Assembly: GCA_900541065.1 (NCBI GenBank)
Contig: UQIE01000023.1
Span: 1-32,883, forward strand
DNA: 32,883 bases
Direction: 5' to 3'
Source of the DNA: an uncultured Collinsella sp.
Lineage (GTDB): Bacteria > Actinomycetota > Coriobacteriia > Coriobacteriales > Coriobacteriaceae
The stretch's first letter is position 1. Every line of letters starts with the position of its first letter. The notes beneath the pieces are model-generated. The model made no database searches and had not been told where the DNA came from. It worked only from the letters and a program-made list of their open reading frames with translations. Below are positions 7,915 to 15,652 of the stretch, piece after piece. Made by a program: the position numbers and the translations under genes.

Positions 7915-9117
7915 ATGGACGCCAAGTTTACCGAGCTCGTCGAGCAGCTGAACGGCCTCGATTTTAAGGGTATGTACGGCAGCGACTTCCTGCACACCTG
8001 GGATAAGACCACCGATGAGCTCAAGGCGCTCTACATCGTCGCCGACGCCCTGCGCGAGCTGCGCGAGAACAACGTTTCGTCCAAGATCTTCGATTCGGGC
8101 CTGGCCGTCTCCCTGTTCCGCGACAACTCCACCCGCACGCGCTTCTCCTTCTCTAAGGCCGCCAACCTGCTCGGCCTTGAGCTGCAGGACCTGGACGAGA
8201 AGAAGTCCCAGATCGCTCACGGCGAGACCGTCCGCGAGACCGCTACCATGATCTCCTTCATGGCCGACGTCATCGGCATCCGCGACGACATGTACATCGG
8301 CAAGGGCGACGCCTACATGGCCGAGGTCTCCGAGTCTGTCCAGCAGGCCTACGAGGATGGCGTTCTGGATCACCGTCCCACGCTCATCTCCCTGCAGTCC
8401 GACTCCGACCACCCCACGCAGTCCTCTGCCGACATGCTCTACCTCATCAACGAGTTTGGCGGTCTTGAGAACCTTAAGGGCAAGAAGGTTGCCGTTACCT
8501 GGGCCTATTCGCCCTCTTACGGCAAGCCGCTGTCCTGCCCGCAGTCGCTGATCAGCCTGCTGCCCCGCTTTGGCATGGACGTCACCCTGGCCCACCCCGA
8601 GGGCTACGACCTCATGCCCGAGGTCGTCGAGCGCGCCAAGGGCTACGCCGCCGAGTCCGGCACCACCTTTAAGCAGGTCAACACCATGGCCGAGGCCTTC
8701 GAGGGCGCCGACATCGTGATCCCCAAGAGCTGGGCTCCGTTTGCCGCCATGGAGAAGCGCACCAACCTGTACGCCGAGGGCGACGACGCCGGCATCGCAG
8801 CGCTCGAGAAGGAGCTGCTCGCCCAGAACGCCACCCATCAGGACTGGTGCTCCACGACCGAGCTCATGGAAAAGACCGCCAACGGCCAGGACACCATCTT
8901 TATGCATCCGCTGCCCGCCGACATCTCCGGTGTCTCCTGCGAGCACGGCGAGGTCAACGCCGACGTCTTCGATATGCACCGTGTGGGCATGTACAAGGAG
9001 GCCAGCTACAAGCCGTACGCCATCGCAGCCATGATGTTCCTGCAGAAGGTTGCCGATCCCGCTGCTACCCTCAAGGCCCTCGACGAGCGCAATACCGCCC
9101 GTTGGTTCCAGGCCTAA
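7915..9117 (+). CDS. ygeW: knotted carbamoyltransferase YgeW
   Basis: The 400-aa protein is a transcarbamoylase-fold enzyme of the YgeW type. The carbamoyl-phosphate motif is STRTR at 72-76 (usual form SxRT); HPTQ at 166-169 and the HPLP motif near the C-terminus are other family hallmarks. Family members are trefoil-knotted; the natural amino substrate is not firmly known. Here it probably runs in the catabolic direction, releasing carbamoyl phosphate from a ureido intermediate for ATP formation, which is inference from its place beside dpaL and ygeY. The ATG at 7915 follows GAAAGGAC; the frame is open 62 codons upstream, but that part lacks a ribosome site and has gene-unlike composition. 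A terminator follows. Confidence 0.94.
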   Translation: MDAKFTELVEQLNGLDFKGMYGSDFLHTWDKTTDELKALYIVADALRELRENNVSSKIFDSGLAVSLFRDNSTRTRFSFSKAANLLGLELQDLDEKKSQIAHGETVRETATMISFMADVIGIRDDMYIGKGDAYMAEVSESVQQAYEDGVLDHRPTLISLQSDSDHPTQSSADMLYLINEFGGLENLKGKKVAVTWAYSPSYGKPLSCPQSLISLLPRFGMDVTLAHPEGYDLMPEVVERAKGYAAESGTTFKQVNTMAEAFEGADIVIPKSWAPFAAMEKRTNLYAEGDDAGIAALEKELLAQNATHQDWCSTTELMEKTANGQDTIFMHPLPADISGVSCEHGEVNADVFDMHRVGMYKEASYKPYAIAAMMFLQKVADPAATLKALDERNTARWFQA

Positions 9118-9140
9118 AGCCGGATTGAGGTAAGCCATGT

Positions 9141-9180
9141 AAAGGGGGCGCTCTGCCAACCGGCGGGGTGCCCCCTTTTT
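9141..9180 (+). terminator. intrinsic terminator after ygeW
   Basis: AAAGGGGGC at 9141-9149 pairs with GCCCCCTTT at 9170-9178 and the T run ends at 9180. It separates the dpaL-ygeY-ygeW group from mocA-hyuA. Confidence 0.85.
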
Positions 9181-9267
9181 GCATCGCGGGCGTGCGGGAT
9201 AAGCGCTTTCGATGTGGATGCCCGCGGCGCGAGTTATGGGTACGATGGTTTCAGGGGAGGTATCACC

Positions 9268-9882
9268 ATGAAACTTGGATGCGTCATTATGGCTTCGGGC
9301 GAGGGCAAGCGGTTTGGCTCTAACAAGATGCTTGCCGATATCTATGGCGAGCCGCTGATTGCCCGGACTATCGATTCGGTTCCCCGGGGCTTTGACGTTG
9401 TGGTTTCGACGCGTTGGCCCGAGGTCGTCCAGATTTGCGAGGACAAGCATTGCCCGTGTGTACTGCACGATGGCGAGCTGCGCAGCGAAAGCGTCCGTGC
9501 GGGCCTTTCGTGGGGAGTCGAACGCAACTGGAAAGGCTGCCTCTTTTTGCCGGGCGACCAGCCGCTCGTGAGTTCGGATTCTTTTGAGGCTATGGTTCGT
9601 GCATTTGACGAGCGTGGCCGCAAGCATCCGGTGCGTCTTGCGTGCAACGGTGAGCCTTCGAGTCCGGTGCTCTTTCCGGCGGAATTGTTCGATGCGCTCA
9701 TACGTCTTGAGGGCAAGGACGGCGGCGGTTCGATCCTCAAGGACCGTACCGACGTGGTGCTGGTCGAGGCGCGTGCCTACGAGCTGTGGGACGTCGATAC
9801 CGCCAAGGGGCAGCAACGCATAACGGAGCATATCGCCGCCTGCTCGTATTTTGATCGCGTGGCCAACTGCATCAATCAATAA
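9268..9882 (+). CDS. mocA: MobA-like nucleotidyltransferase, molybdenum cofactor cytidylyltransferase type
   Basis: The 204-aa protein has the NTP-transferase fold of MocA/MobA. The nucleotide-binding loop is ASGEGKRFGSNKML (residues 9-22, Lys20 at its end) and the metal-binding LPGDQPL has Asp97. A GEPSSPVLFP segment and GGGSILK follow, as in MocA proteins. It probably adds CMP to molybdopterin to make the cytosine dinucleotide form used by xanthine dehydrogenase-type enzymes. The ATG is set by AGGGGAGG 7 nt upstream; the frame extends further upstream without a ribosome site. hyuA starts 9 nt after the stop, so the two are co-transcribed. Confidence 0.87.
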   Translation: MKLGCVIMASGEGKRFGSNKMLADIYGEPLIARTIDSVPRGFDVVVSTRWPEVVQICEDKHCPCVLHDGELRSESVRAGLSWGVERNWKGCLFLPGDQPLVSSDSFEAMVRAFDERGRKHPVRLACNGEPSSPVLFPAELFDALIRLEGKDGGGSILKDRTDVVLVEARAYELWDVDTAKGQQRITEHIAACSYFDRVANCINQ

Positions 9883-9891
9883 GGAGCAATT

Positions 9892-11259
9892 ATGATCATC
9901 ATCAAAAACGGCGCCCTCGTGACGCCCCAGGGGCTTCGCCGCGCTGATCTTGCCATGGATGGCGATAAGATTGTGCGGATTGCCGCGGCGATTGAGCCTG
10001 CCGAGGGCGATACCGTCCAGGACGCCACCGACTGTTGGGTGTTTCCCGGCTTTATCGACGGCCACACGCACATGCAGTGCTGGACTGGCATGGATTGGAC
10101 GGCCGATAGCTTTGAGACCGGCACGCGTGCGGCTGCCTGCGGCGGTACGACGACCATCGTGGACTACGCGACGGCCGATCGCGGCGTGACCATGCCCGAT
10201 GCCCTTGCCGAGTGGCATCGCCGCGCCGACGGAACCTGCACGGCAAACTACGCCTTTCATATGGCACTCGCCGAGTGGAATGAGCGCAACCGCGCCGATC
10301 TTTCGGCCATGCGCGAGGCGGGCGTGTCGTCGTTTAAGACCTACTTTGCCTACGACCACCTGCGCTTGGACGATGCCGAGACGCTCGAGGTGCTCGAGGA
10401 GCTCAAGCGTCTCGGCGGCATACTGTGCGTGCATTGCGAGAACGGTACGCTGGTGAATGAGCTGCAGAAGCGCGTGTTTGAGCAGGGCATCCACGGGCCC
10501 GAGGGCCATGCGCTCAGCCGTCCGGATGTGTGCGAGGCCGAGGCCGTGAGCCGCCTGCTGTATCTGGCGCACTTGGCCGGGGACGCTCCGGTCAACGTGG
10601 TGCACCTTTCGACCAAGCTGGGGCTCGAGGCCATCCGTGCTGCCAAAGCGCGCGGGCAGAAGAATATCTATGTTGAGACCTGCCCCCAGTATCTGATGCT
10701 CGACGACACCTGCTATCTGGAGCAGGGCGAGGACGGCTTTGCGGGCGCCAAGTATGTGATGAGCCCGCCGCTGCGCCATGCCGGTGACCGTGCAGCCCTG
10801 CGCGAGGCGCTTGTGGCCGGCGAGATCGATACGATTGCGACCGACCACTGCAGCTTTAACCTGCACGGGCAAAAGGACCGTGGGCGCGACGATTTCCGTG
10901 CGATTCCCAACGGCGGGCCCGGTGTGGAGCATCGTCCCGTCGCGATTGCCACGAGCTTTGAAGGGCAACTGGGCCCCGAGGATCTCTGCCGCTTGATGAG
11001 CGAGAACCCGGCGCGCGTCTTTGGCATGTATCCGCGCAAGGGCTGTCTTGCCGAGGGCGCCGATGCCGACGTGTGCGTGTGGGATCCCCAGGCGCGCTGG
11101 ACCATTCGCGCGGCGACACAGCATCAGGCCGTGGACTACACGCCGCTCGAGGGCTTTGAGGCACATGGCCGCGCCAAGGCTGTGTTTGTGAACGGCGTGC
11201 TGGCCGCGCGCGACGGCGAGCCCACCGGAGCCCAGCCCGGCCGCTACGTGCCCCGCTAA
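9892..11259 (+). CDS. hyuA: dihydropyrimidinase/hydantoinase family amidohydrolase
   Basis: The 455-aa protein is a cyclic amidohydrolase of the dihydropyrimidinase/D-phenylhydantoinase family. Metal-binding His58 and His60 lie in DGHTHMQ. The lysine expected to be carbamylated is Lys149 in SSFKTYF. HCENG and VHLST carry further metal ligands, and Asp318 in ATDHCSF is the catalytic acid. It opens a cyclic imide or ureide ring. Its place between mocA and the selenium-molybdenum genes, and the match to the E. coli hyuA neighbourhood, suggest a purine-derived ring as substrate. AAGGAGC precedes the ATG. It ends tail-to-tail with yqeC, 20 nt apart, with no clear terminator. Confidence 0.92.
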   Translation: MIIIKNGALVTPQGLRRADLAMDGDKIVRIAAAIEPAEGDTVQDATDCWVFPGFIDGHTHMQCWTGMDWTADSFETGTRAAACGGTTTIVDYATADRGVTMPDALAEWHRRADGTCTANYAFHMALAEWNERNRADLSAMREAGVSSFKTYFAYDHLRLDDAETLEVLEELKRLGGILCVHCENGTLVNELQKRVFEQGIHGPEGHALSRPDVCEAEAVSRLLYLAHLAGDAPVNVVHLSTKLGLEAIRAAKARGQKNIYVETCPQYLMLDDTCYLEQGEDGFAGAKYVMSPPLRHAGDRAALREALVAGEIDTIATDHCSFNLHGQKDRGRDDFRAIPNGGPGVEHRPVAIATSFEGQLGPEDLCRLMSENPARVFGMYPRKGCLAEGADADVCVWDPQARWTIRAATQHQAVDYTPLEGFEAHGRAKAVFVNGVLAARDGEPTGAQPGRYVPR

Positions 11260-11279
11260 CGGGGACGACGCCAAATTAG

Positions 11280-12017
11280 CTACCCCTGGAGGCTGCTGGC
11301 GACGACGGGGCGGCCGGAGGCTGCCTCGAAGCGGTCGGCCATCGTGGGGTCGCTGAGCGTGTCGACTTGGTTGAGCATGACGCGTGCGGTGCTGAGTTTC
11401 AGCGTCTGCATCTCGGCATTGAGCACCTGGGCGACGCGCTCGGGCGTGGCGATGTCGGTGAGCTCGCAGCCGCAACGCTCGCAAAAGAGCTCGGGGCGGT
11501 GGACGGCTTCGTTGATGGGCTTGCCGAGCCCCGAGGCGCCGACGATCCAGACGATGTTGGCCGTGCCAGAGGGAATCACCGGCTCCCACGGGGCGTGCGC
11601 CTTGAGCGGGAGCCGCTTGCTGCCGTCCGCCTCGGCCAGGACGTAGTCAAAGCGCTGCGCCAGCTGGTCGAGCGGCTCGGCAGGGGAGGAGAGCTTGCCC
11701 GCCTCCGGGTCCAAGACGCCTGCCTGGCAGATGCTCCCGCGCGTAAGGCCAGCGCAGGCCTCGCAGGTGCAACCGGGGACATGCGAGGCGCCCGGCTTCC
11801 AAGGCGCGGCGTCCAGGCGACGATTCGACCCGTCCCATGGCACGCCGGCAACGGGAAACATATGTGTGGTGGTGCAGAGAAGCACGCGGTTGCCAGCGCG
11901 CATGAGCTCAAGACCCAGCGTCTTTAGCAAGGTCGACTTGCCACCGCTGCCGATAATCGCGGTAATGCCCGGCTTGATCCTGAGCGCCGAGGCAAGATTG
12001 CCGCTAACCGTTCCCAT
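11280..12017 (-). CDS. yqeC: selenium cofactor biosynthesis protein YqeC
   Basis: The 245-aa protein fits the YqeC family, linked by genome context to selenium-dependent molybdenum hydroxylases. A P-loop-like IIGSGGKSTLLKTL occupies residues 21-34, VLLCTTTHMFP follows at 46-55, and DYVLAEADGSKRLPLKAHAPWEPVIP covers 124-149. An odd feature is a cysteine-rich insert: Cys83, Cys85, Cys88 and Cys97, with a second group at Cys179, Cys182 and Cys184 (CERCGCE), which could bind metal. The biochemical step is not established. It is on the minus strand, opposed to hyuA and divergent from yqeB. The upstream ribosome site (GGCGGTGA) is weak. Confidence 0.88.
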   Translation of the reverse strand: MGTVSGNLASALRIKPGITAIIGSGGKSTLLKTLGLELMRAGNRVLLCTTTHMFPVAGVPWDGSNRRLDAAPWKPGASHVPGCTCEACAGLTRGSICQAGVLDPEAGKLSSPAEPLDQLAQRFDYVLAEADGSKRLPLKAHAPWEPVIPSGTANIVWIVGASGLGKPINEAVHRPELFCERCGCELTDIATPERVAQVLNAEMQTLKLSTARVMLNQVDTLSDPTMADRFEAASGRPVVASSLQG

Positions 12018-12119
12018 CTGTTCACCGCCGTATAATACTGTGATAATAAATAATCATCAGAGTAGCGGTCGAACCGCTTTTGCTCTGCTCAAACCGTAGC
12101 ACAGGGAGGTGCCCCGGGA
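12018..12119. promoter_or_regulatory. divergent yqeC/yqeB promoter region
   Basis: TATAAT at 12031-12036 reads as a perfect -10 hexamer on the plus strand, though no good -35 sits 17 bp upstream. On the minus strand the same stretch gives TATTAT for yqeC, also with a weak -35. A small palindrome AGCGGT-CGA-ACCGCT spans 12064-12078 and is followed by TT; it may be an operator or a weak attenuator. GGGAGG before the yqeB ATG is its ribosome site. Confidence 0.4.
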
Positions 12120-12914
12120 ATGCTCGTTTATGTTCGCGGCGCCGGCGATATCGCCACGGGCGTCGCCGCCCGTTTGGTGCGCGCCGGCGTGTCGGTTGTC
12201 ATGGCCGATATCGCGGTCCCCACGTGCATCCGTCGCACAATCAGTTTTTGCGAGGCTATTCGCTTGGGCGAGATCAAGGTCGAGGGCATTCGCGCTCGCT
12301 TGGCACAGACGCCGGCTGAGGCGCTCGAGATTACCCAAACGGGGGATGTTGCCGTTGTGGTGGACCCCCAGGCCAAGATGCTCGATGAGCTCAAACCCGC
12401 TGCCGTGGTCGACGCGATTCTGGCTAAGCGCAACTTGGGCACCACGCGCGACATGGCGCCTGCCGTCATTGCGGTAGGGCCGGGCTTTACCGCGCCGGTT
12501 GACTGCGACGCCGTGGTCGAGACCATGCGCGGGCATTTCCTGGGTCGTGTCATTACCCAAGGTTCGCCCCAACCCAACACGGGCGTGCCGGGCATTATCG
12601 CTGGCTATGGCAGAGAGCGGGTTATCCACAGCCCCGCCGCCGGCGTGTTTCGGTCCGACCGCGCGATCGGCGACATCGTGAGCGCCGGAGACGTGATTGG
12701 CTACGCGGGCGATACGCCCATGTGCACGCAGATCGATGGCTGTCTGCGCGGGCTTTTGGCGAACGGTGTGCAGGTGATTGAGGGCTTTAAATGCGCCGAC
12801 GTCGACCCGCGCGGCGATGCCAGCTATATCAACTACATTTCGGACAAGGCGACGTCGGTCGGCGGCGGCGTACTCGAGGCGCTCGCCATGCTCACCGATG
12901 TCTTTAGAGGATAG
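12120..12914 (+). CDS. yqeB: selenium-dependent molybdenum cofactor biosynthesis protein YqeB (EF2563 family)
   Basis: The 264-aa protein begins with a Rossmann-like glycine motif, VRGAGDIATGVAARL (residues 4-18), typical of the EF2563/YqeB family found with selenium-dependent molybdenum hydroxylases. A central VIAVGPGFTAPVDCDAVVETMRG-type segment (about 118-140, interrupted here for length) is also characteristic. Its exact step in making the labile selenium-containing cofactor is not known. It is followed 9 nt later by xdhC, so the two form an operon. With yqeC opposite it, the pair indicates that this organism carries a selenium-dependent molybdenum hydroxylase, although none is encoded in this window. 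Confidence 0.9.
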   Translation: MLVYVRGAGDIATGVAARLVRAGVSVVMADIAVPTCIRRTISFCEAIRLGEIKVEGIRARLAQTPAEALEITQTGDVAVVVDPQAKMLDELKPAAVVDAILAKRNLGTTRDMAPAVIAVGPGFTAPVDCDAVVETMRGHFLGRVITQGSPQPNTGVPGIIAGYGRERVIHSPAAGVFRSDRAIGDIVSAGDVIGYAGDTPMCTQIDGCLRGLLANGVQVIEGFKCADVDPRGDASYINYISDKATSVGGGVLEALAMLTDVFRG

Positions 12915-12923
12915 AAGGCGGCA

Positions 12924-13967
12924 ATGGAAAAGCTCGATGTTGTGAATGCGGCGCTTGCCGCCCTGCGTGCTGGCGAGACGTGCGAGCTCGTGGTCGTGGC
13001 CGGCACGGCAGGGTCGTCACCGCGCGGCGTGGGCGCCTGGATGGCCGTCTTTGCCGACGGTAGCCAGGCAGGCACCATCGGCGGCGGCAAGATTGAGCTC
13101 TTTGCGCTGGACGAGGCGCGAGAGCTGCTGGCCGCGGGGCAATCGCGTCTGGTCCGCTACACCATGGGCGGCGAGAACTCCGATACCGGCATGATCTGCG
13201 GCGGAGCTATCTGCCTGTGCTACCTGCATCTGGATATATCGCAGGTGCCGTTGTTCCAGTCGGTTGCCGACGTCTTGGCGTATCGACGCATCGGCGACTT
13301 CGTCATTGACTTTGAGCCGTTTATCGCGAGCGCGCTCGAGGGCGATGTGGTCGAGTGTCATGGCGAGGAATCGCGCCGCACCATTGCGGGCTGCCCCGGG
13401 CTTTCGCTGGTGGAGGAGGGGAGTAAGGTCACCTACACCAACGCGGCCTCCGAGATTCCCGCGGCTCACATCGAGACGCTCTGCCCCGAGGGCCTGACCT
13501 ATATCTTTGGCTGCGGCCACGTGGGCGCCGCGACGGCGCGGGTGCTCACGGCGGCGGGCTTTGCCGTCGTGGCGTGCGACGACCGCCCCGGCACGCTGAC
13601 CCCCGATTGGGTGCCCGGTGTCTACGACCGTCGTCTGGTCGACTACAAGAGCCTGAGCAAGCAGTGCCCCATCGGCCCGCGCGACTTGGTGGTTGTGGCC
13701 ACAGCAGGCCACAAGTCCGATATCGACGTGGTGATTCAGGCCATGCGTGCCAAACCCGCCTATCTGGGCTGCTTGGGCTCGCGTCGCAAGACGGCCTTTG
13801 TGCGTGCCCGCCTGGAGCAGGAGGGCTTTACGCAGGACCAGATCGACGAGCTGCACCTGCCGATCGGCGTTGCCATCGAGGCCGAGGATCCCGAAGAGAT
13901 CGCTATCTCCATTGCCGCCGAGATGATCCACCTGCGCCGCACCAAGCTCGTCCCCCGCAAGCGCTAA
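12924..13967 (+). CDS. xdhC: XdhC/CoxI family molybdenum cofactor insertion protein
   Basis: The 347-aa protein has both XdhC parts: an N-terminal XdhC/CoxI domain with AGTAGSSPRGVGAWM and GTIGGGKIE near residues 30-60, and a C-terminal Rossmann domain with YIFGCGHVGAATARVL, ending in YLGCLGSRRKT. In known systems XdhC binds the molybdenum cofactor, promotes its sulfuration and hands it to xanthine dehydrogenase. Here it probably serves a selenium-containing hydroxylase. The ribosome site is weak (AAGGCGG) and the start is 9 nt after yqeB, consistent with coupling. It is the last catabolic-cluster gene before the ribosomal genes. Confidence 0.9.
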   Translation: MEKLDVVNAALAALRAGETCELVVVAGTAGSSPRGVGAWMAVFADGSQAGTIGGGKIELFALDEARELLAAGQSRLVRYTMGGENSDTGMICGGAICLCYLHLDISQVPLFQSVADVLAYRRIGDFVIDFEPFIASALEGDVVECHGEESRRTIAGCPGLSLVEEGSKVTYTNAASEIPAAHIETLCPEGLTYIFGCGHVGAATARVLTAAGFAVVACDDRPGTLTPDWVPGVYDRRLVDYKSLSKQCPIGPRDLVVVATAGHKSDIDVVIQAMRAKPAYLGCLGSRRKTAFVRARLEQEGFTQDQIDELHLPIGVAIEAEDPEEIAISIAAEMIHLRRTKLVPRKR

Positions 13968-13984
13968 TCGCATCCCCACCAATA

Positions 13985-14058
13985 AGTTGCGGTGAAATAG
14001 GGACTGTTTAAGCCTGTTAGGCCGCCAAACAGTCCCTATTTCACCGCAACTGCTTTTT
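13985..14058 (+). repeat. perfect 25-bp inverted repeat with T run, terminator-like
   Basis: Arms at 13985-14009 and 14027-14051 are exact inverses over 25 bp. The 17-nt loop holds another 4-bp stem (GCCT at 14012-14015, AGGC at 14019-14022). Five T follow at 14054-14058. It can end xdhC transcription, but the arm length exceeds that of ordinary terminators and suggests a dispersed repeat or a MITE-like remnant. Confidence 0.75.
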
Positions 14059-14112
14059 GGGACCCATTTGTGCGGGGGAGTTGTGGAGTTGTGCAGGCAG
14101 ACGAGGTTTTTC

Positions 14113-14141
14113 TGGAAATACGCTCACGATGCGCGTATAGT
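14113..14141 (+). promoter_or_regulatory. predicted promoter of the rplE operon
   Basis: TGGAAA at 14113-14118 (4 of 6 to the -35 consensus) and TATAGT at 14136-14141 (5 of 6 to the -10) are 17 bp apart. It lies just after the inverted repeat and is the only good promoter seen ahead of rplE. Confidence 0.55.
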
Positions 14142-14278
14142 ACCGATTGTTTTGTCGGCTCCTGCTGCGTCGAGTCCAAACCGCAAAATGCCATGAGCGG
14201 CGCGGATGCAGCCAGGAGGCACGAGGACAACCCATCGTGGCCACGCCCCGTGCTTAAAACCCCAAGAAGGAGTGAACA

Positions 14279-14836
14279 ATGGCAGAAGAGAAGTATGTGC
14301 CGCGTCTGAAGACCAAGTACAACAACGAGGTCAAGCAGCAGCTTCAGGACAAGTTCCAGTACGAGAACGTCATGATGATCCCCAAGTTTGAGAAGATCGT
14401 CGTGAACATGGGTGTCGGCGAGGCCGCTACCGATTCCAAGGCCATCGACGGTGCCGTGCGCGACCTGCGCGCCATCACCGGACAGCAGCCGATGATCACC
14501 CGTGCCCGTAAGTCCATCGCTACCTTCCGCCTGCGCGCTGGTATGCCGATCGGCTGCAAGGTTACCCTGCGTGGCGACCGTATGTGGGAGTTCTTCGATC
14601 GTCTGACCTCCGTCGCGATCCCCCGTATCCGCGACTTCCGCGGCATCTCCGCCAAGAGCTTCGACGGCCGTGGTAACTTCTCCATGGGCGTCACCGAGCA
14701 GCTCATCTTCCCCGAGATCGACTTCGACTCCGTCGATCACCAGCGTGGTATGGACATCACTTTCGTGACCACCGCCAACACCGATGAGGAGGCCAAGGCC
14801 CTTCTGGACGCCTTCGGTTTCCCGTTCAAGAAATAG
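14279..14836 (+). CDS. rplE: 50S ribosomal protein L5
   Basis: The 185-aa product is L5, which binds 5S rRNA and contacts the central protuberance and P-site tRNA. Family hallmarks are KFEKIVVNMGVGEA (about 36-49), ITGQQPMITRARKSIATFRLR and the C-terminal DFDSVDHQRGMDITFVTTA. AAGGAG lies just upstream of the ATG. It is the first ribosomal gene in this block; rplN and rplX, normally directly upstream, are absent. Confidence 0.98.
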   Translation: MAEEKYVPRLKTKYNNEVKQQLQDKFQYENVMMIPKFEKIVVNMGVGEAATDSKAIDGAVRDLRAITGQQPMITRARKSIATFRLRAGMPIGCKVTLRGDRMWEFFDRLTSVAIPRIRDFRGISAKSFDGRGNFSMGVTEQLIFPEIDFDSVDHQRGMDITFVTTANTDEEAKALLDAFGFPFKK

Positions 14837-14915
14837 GTTCACCTGCCCTATAAGCGCCGTTCCCACAAGGGGGCGGCGCTTGGGGCGAACAATACTCTAT
14901 GTGAGGAGGATATAA

Positions 14916-15101
14916 GTGGCTAAGACATCGATGATCGTCAAGTGCAATCGCAAGCAGAAGTTCTCTACTCGTGAGTACACGCGCTGCCAGCGCTGCGGCC
15001 GTCCGCACTCTGTGTACCGCAAGTTCGGCCTGTGCCGTGTCTGCTTCCGTGAGCTTGCACTCAAGGGCGAGCTTCCCGGCGTTAAGAAGGCCAGCTGGTA
15101 A
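14916..15101 (+). CDS. rpsN: 30S ribosomal protein S14, type Z (zinc-binding)
   Basis: The 61-aa product is the short zinc form of S14. Two CxxC pairs are visible in CQRCG and CRVCF, the four zinc ligands. It binds the 3' domain of 16S rRNA in the 30S head. Translation starts at GTG, with GAGGAGGA 5 nt upstream. Its place between rplE and rpsH is the usual one. Confidence 0.98.
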   Translation: MAKTSMIVKCNRKQKFSTREYTRCQRCGRPHSVYRKFGLCRVCFRELALKGELPGVKKASW

Positions 15102-15220
15102 GTCACTACCAGCGTTTCAAGCATCCGTTTGGAACAGGGAAAACGCGCTAAAAAGGCTTTGCCGTTAAGGGCGGTGAAGAACCAAGAGCACGTGTTCATC
15201 AAGAACGAAGGAGAATCTGT

Positions 15221-15619
15221 ATGAACCTTACAGACCCGATCGCAGATATGCTTACGCGCATCCGTAACGCTAACTCTGTGAACAAGGCCACGGTCTCCAT
15301 GCCGAGCAGCAAGAAGCTCGTCGAGATCGCTCGTGTTCTGCACGAGGAGGGCTACATCGAGGGCTACGATGTCGAGGACACCGTTCCCCAGAAGACTCTG
15401 CACATCACGCTTAAGTATGGTCCCAAGAAGGCTAAGGTCATCAACGGCATCCGCCGCATTTCCAAGCCGGGCCTGCGTAAGTACACCGGCGTTGCCGACA
15501 TGCCCCGCGTCCGCGGTGGCCTTGGTACCGCCATTATTTCCACCAGCCATGGCGTCATGACCGACCGCGATGCTCGCAAGCACAACGTCGGCGGCGAGAT
15601 CATCGCTTACGTCTGGTAA
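15221..15619 (+). CDS. rpsH: 30S ribosomal protein S8
   Basis: The 132-aa product is S8, a primary 16S rRNA-binding protein of the 30S platform. It starts MNLTDPIADMLTRIRNAN and ends with the family's GTAIISTSHGVMTDRDA and GGEIIAYVW. In E. coli S8 represses the spc operon by binding mRNA near rplE; whether that holds here is unknown. AAGGAG precedes the ATG. The 119-nt gap after rpsN shows no clear structure. Confidence 0.98.
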   Translation: MNLTDPIADMLTRIRNANSVNKATVSMPSSKKLVEIARVLHEEGYIEGYDVEDTVPQKTLHITLKYGPKKAKVINGIRRISKPGLRKYTGVADMPRVRGGLGTAIISTSHGVMTDRDARKHNVGGEIIAYVW

Positions 15620-15652
15620 TTCGCTCGGTAGGTAGAAGGAAAGGAGATCACC

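Larger units (their letters stand above)
13968..14278. promoter_or_regulatory. 311-bp gap between xdhC and rplE
   Basis: The gap contains a long perfect inverted repeat (13985-14051) with a T run at 14054-14058, then a promoter at 14113-14141, then a leader of about 137 nt ending in AAGGAG before rplE. Short GCACG/CGTGC complements in the leader are too weak to claim. No gene or rplX remnant was recognised in it. Confidence 0.7.

Noticed and set aside
7846..11589. A very long minus-strand open frame across ygeW, mocA and hyuA
   Set aside because: It is the mirror of strongly coding plus-strand genes with clear motifs; high-GC third positions keep the antisense frame open. The same holds for other long antisense frames over ygeY, dpaL, the rpsN-rplF block, secY and rpoA.
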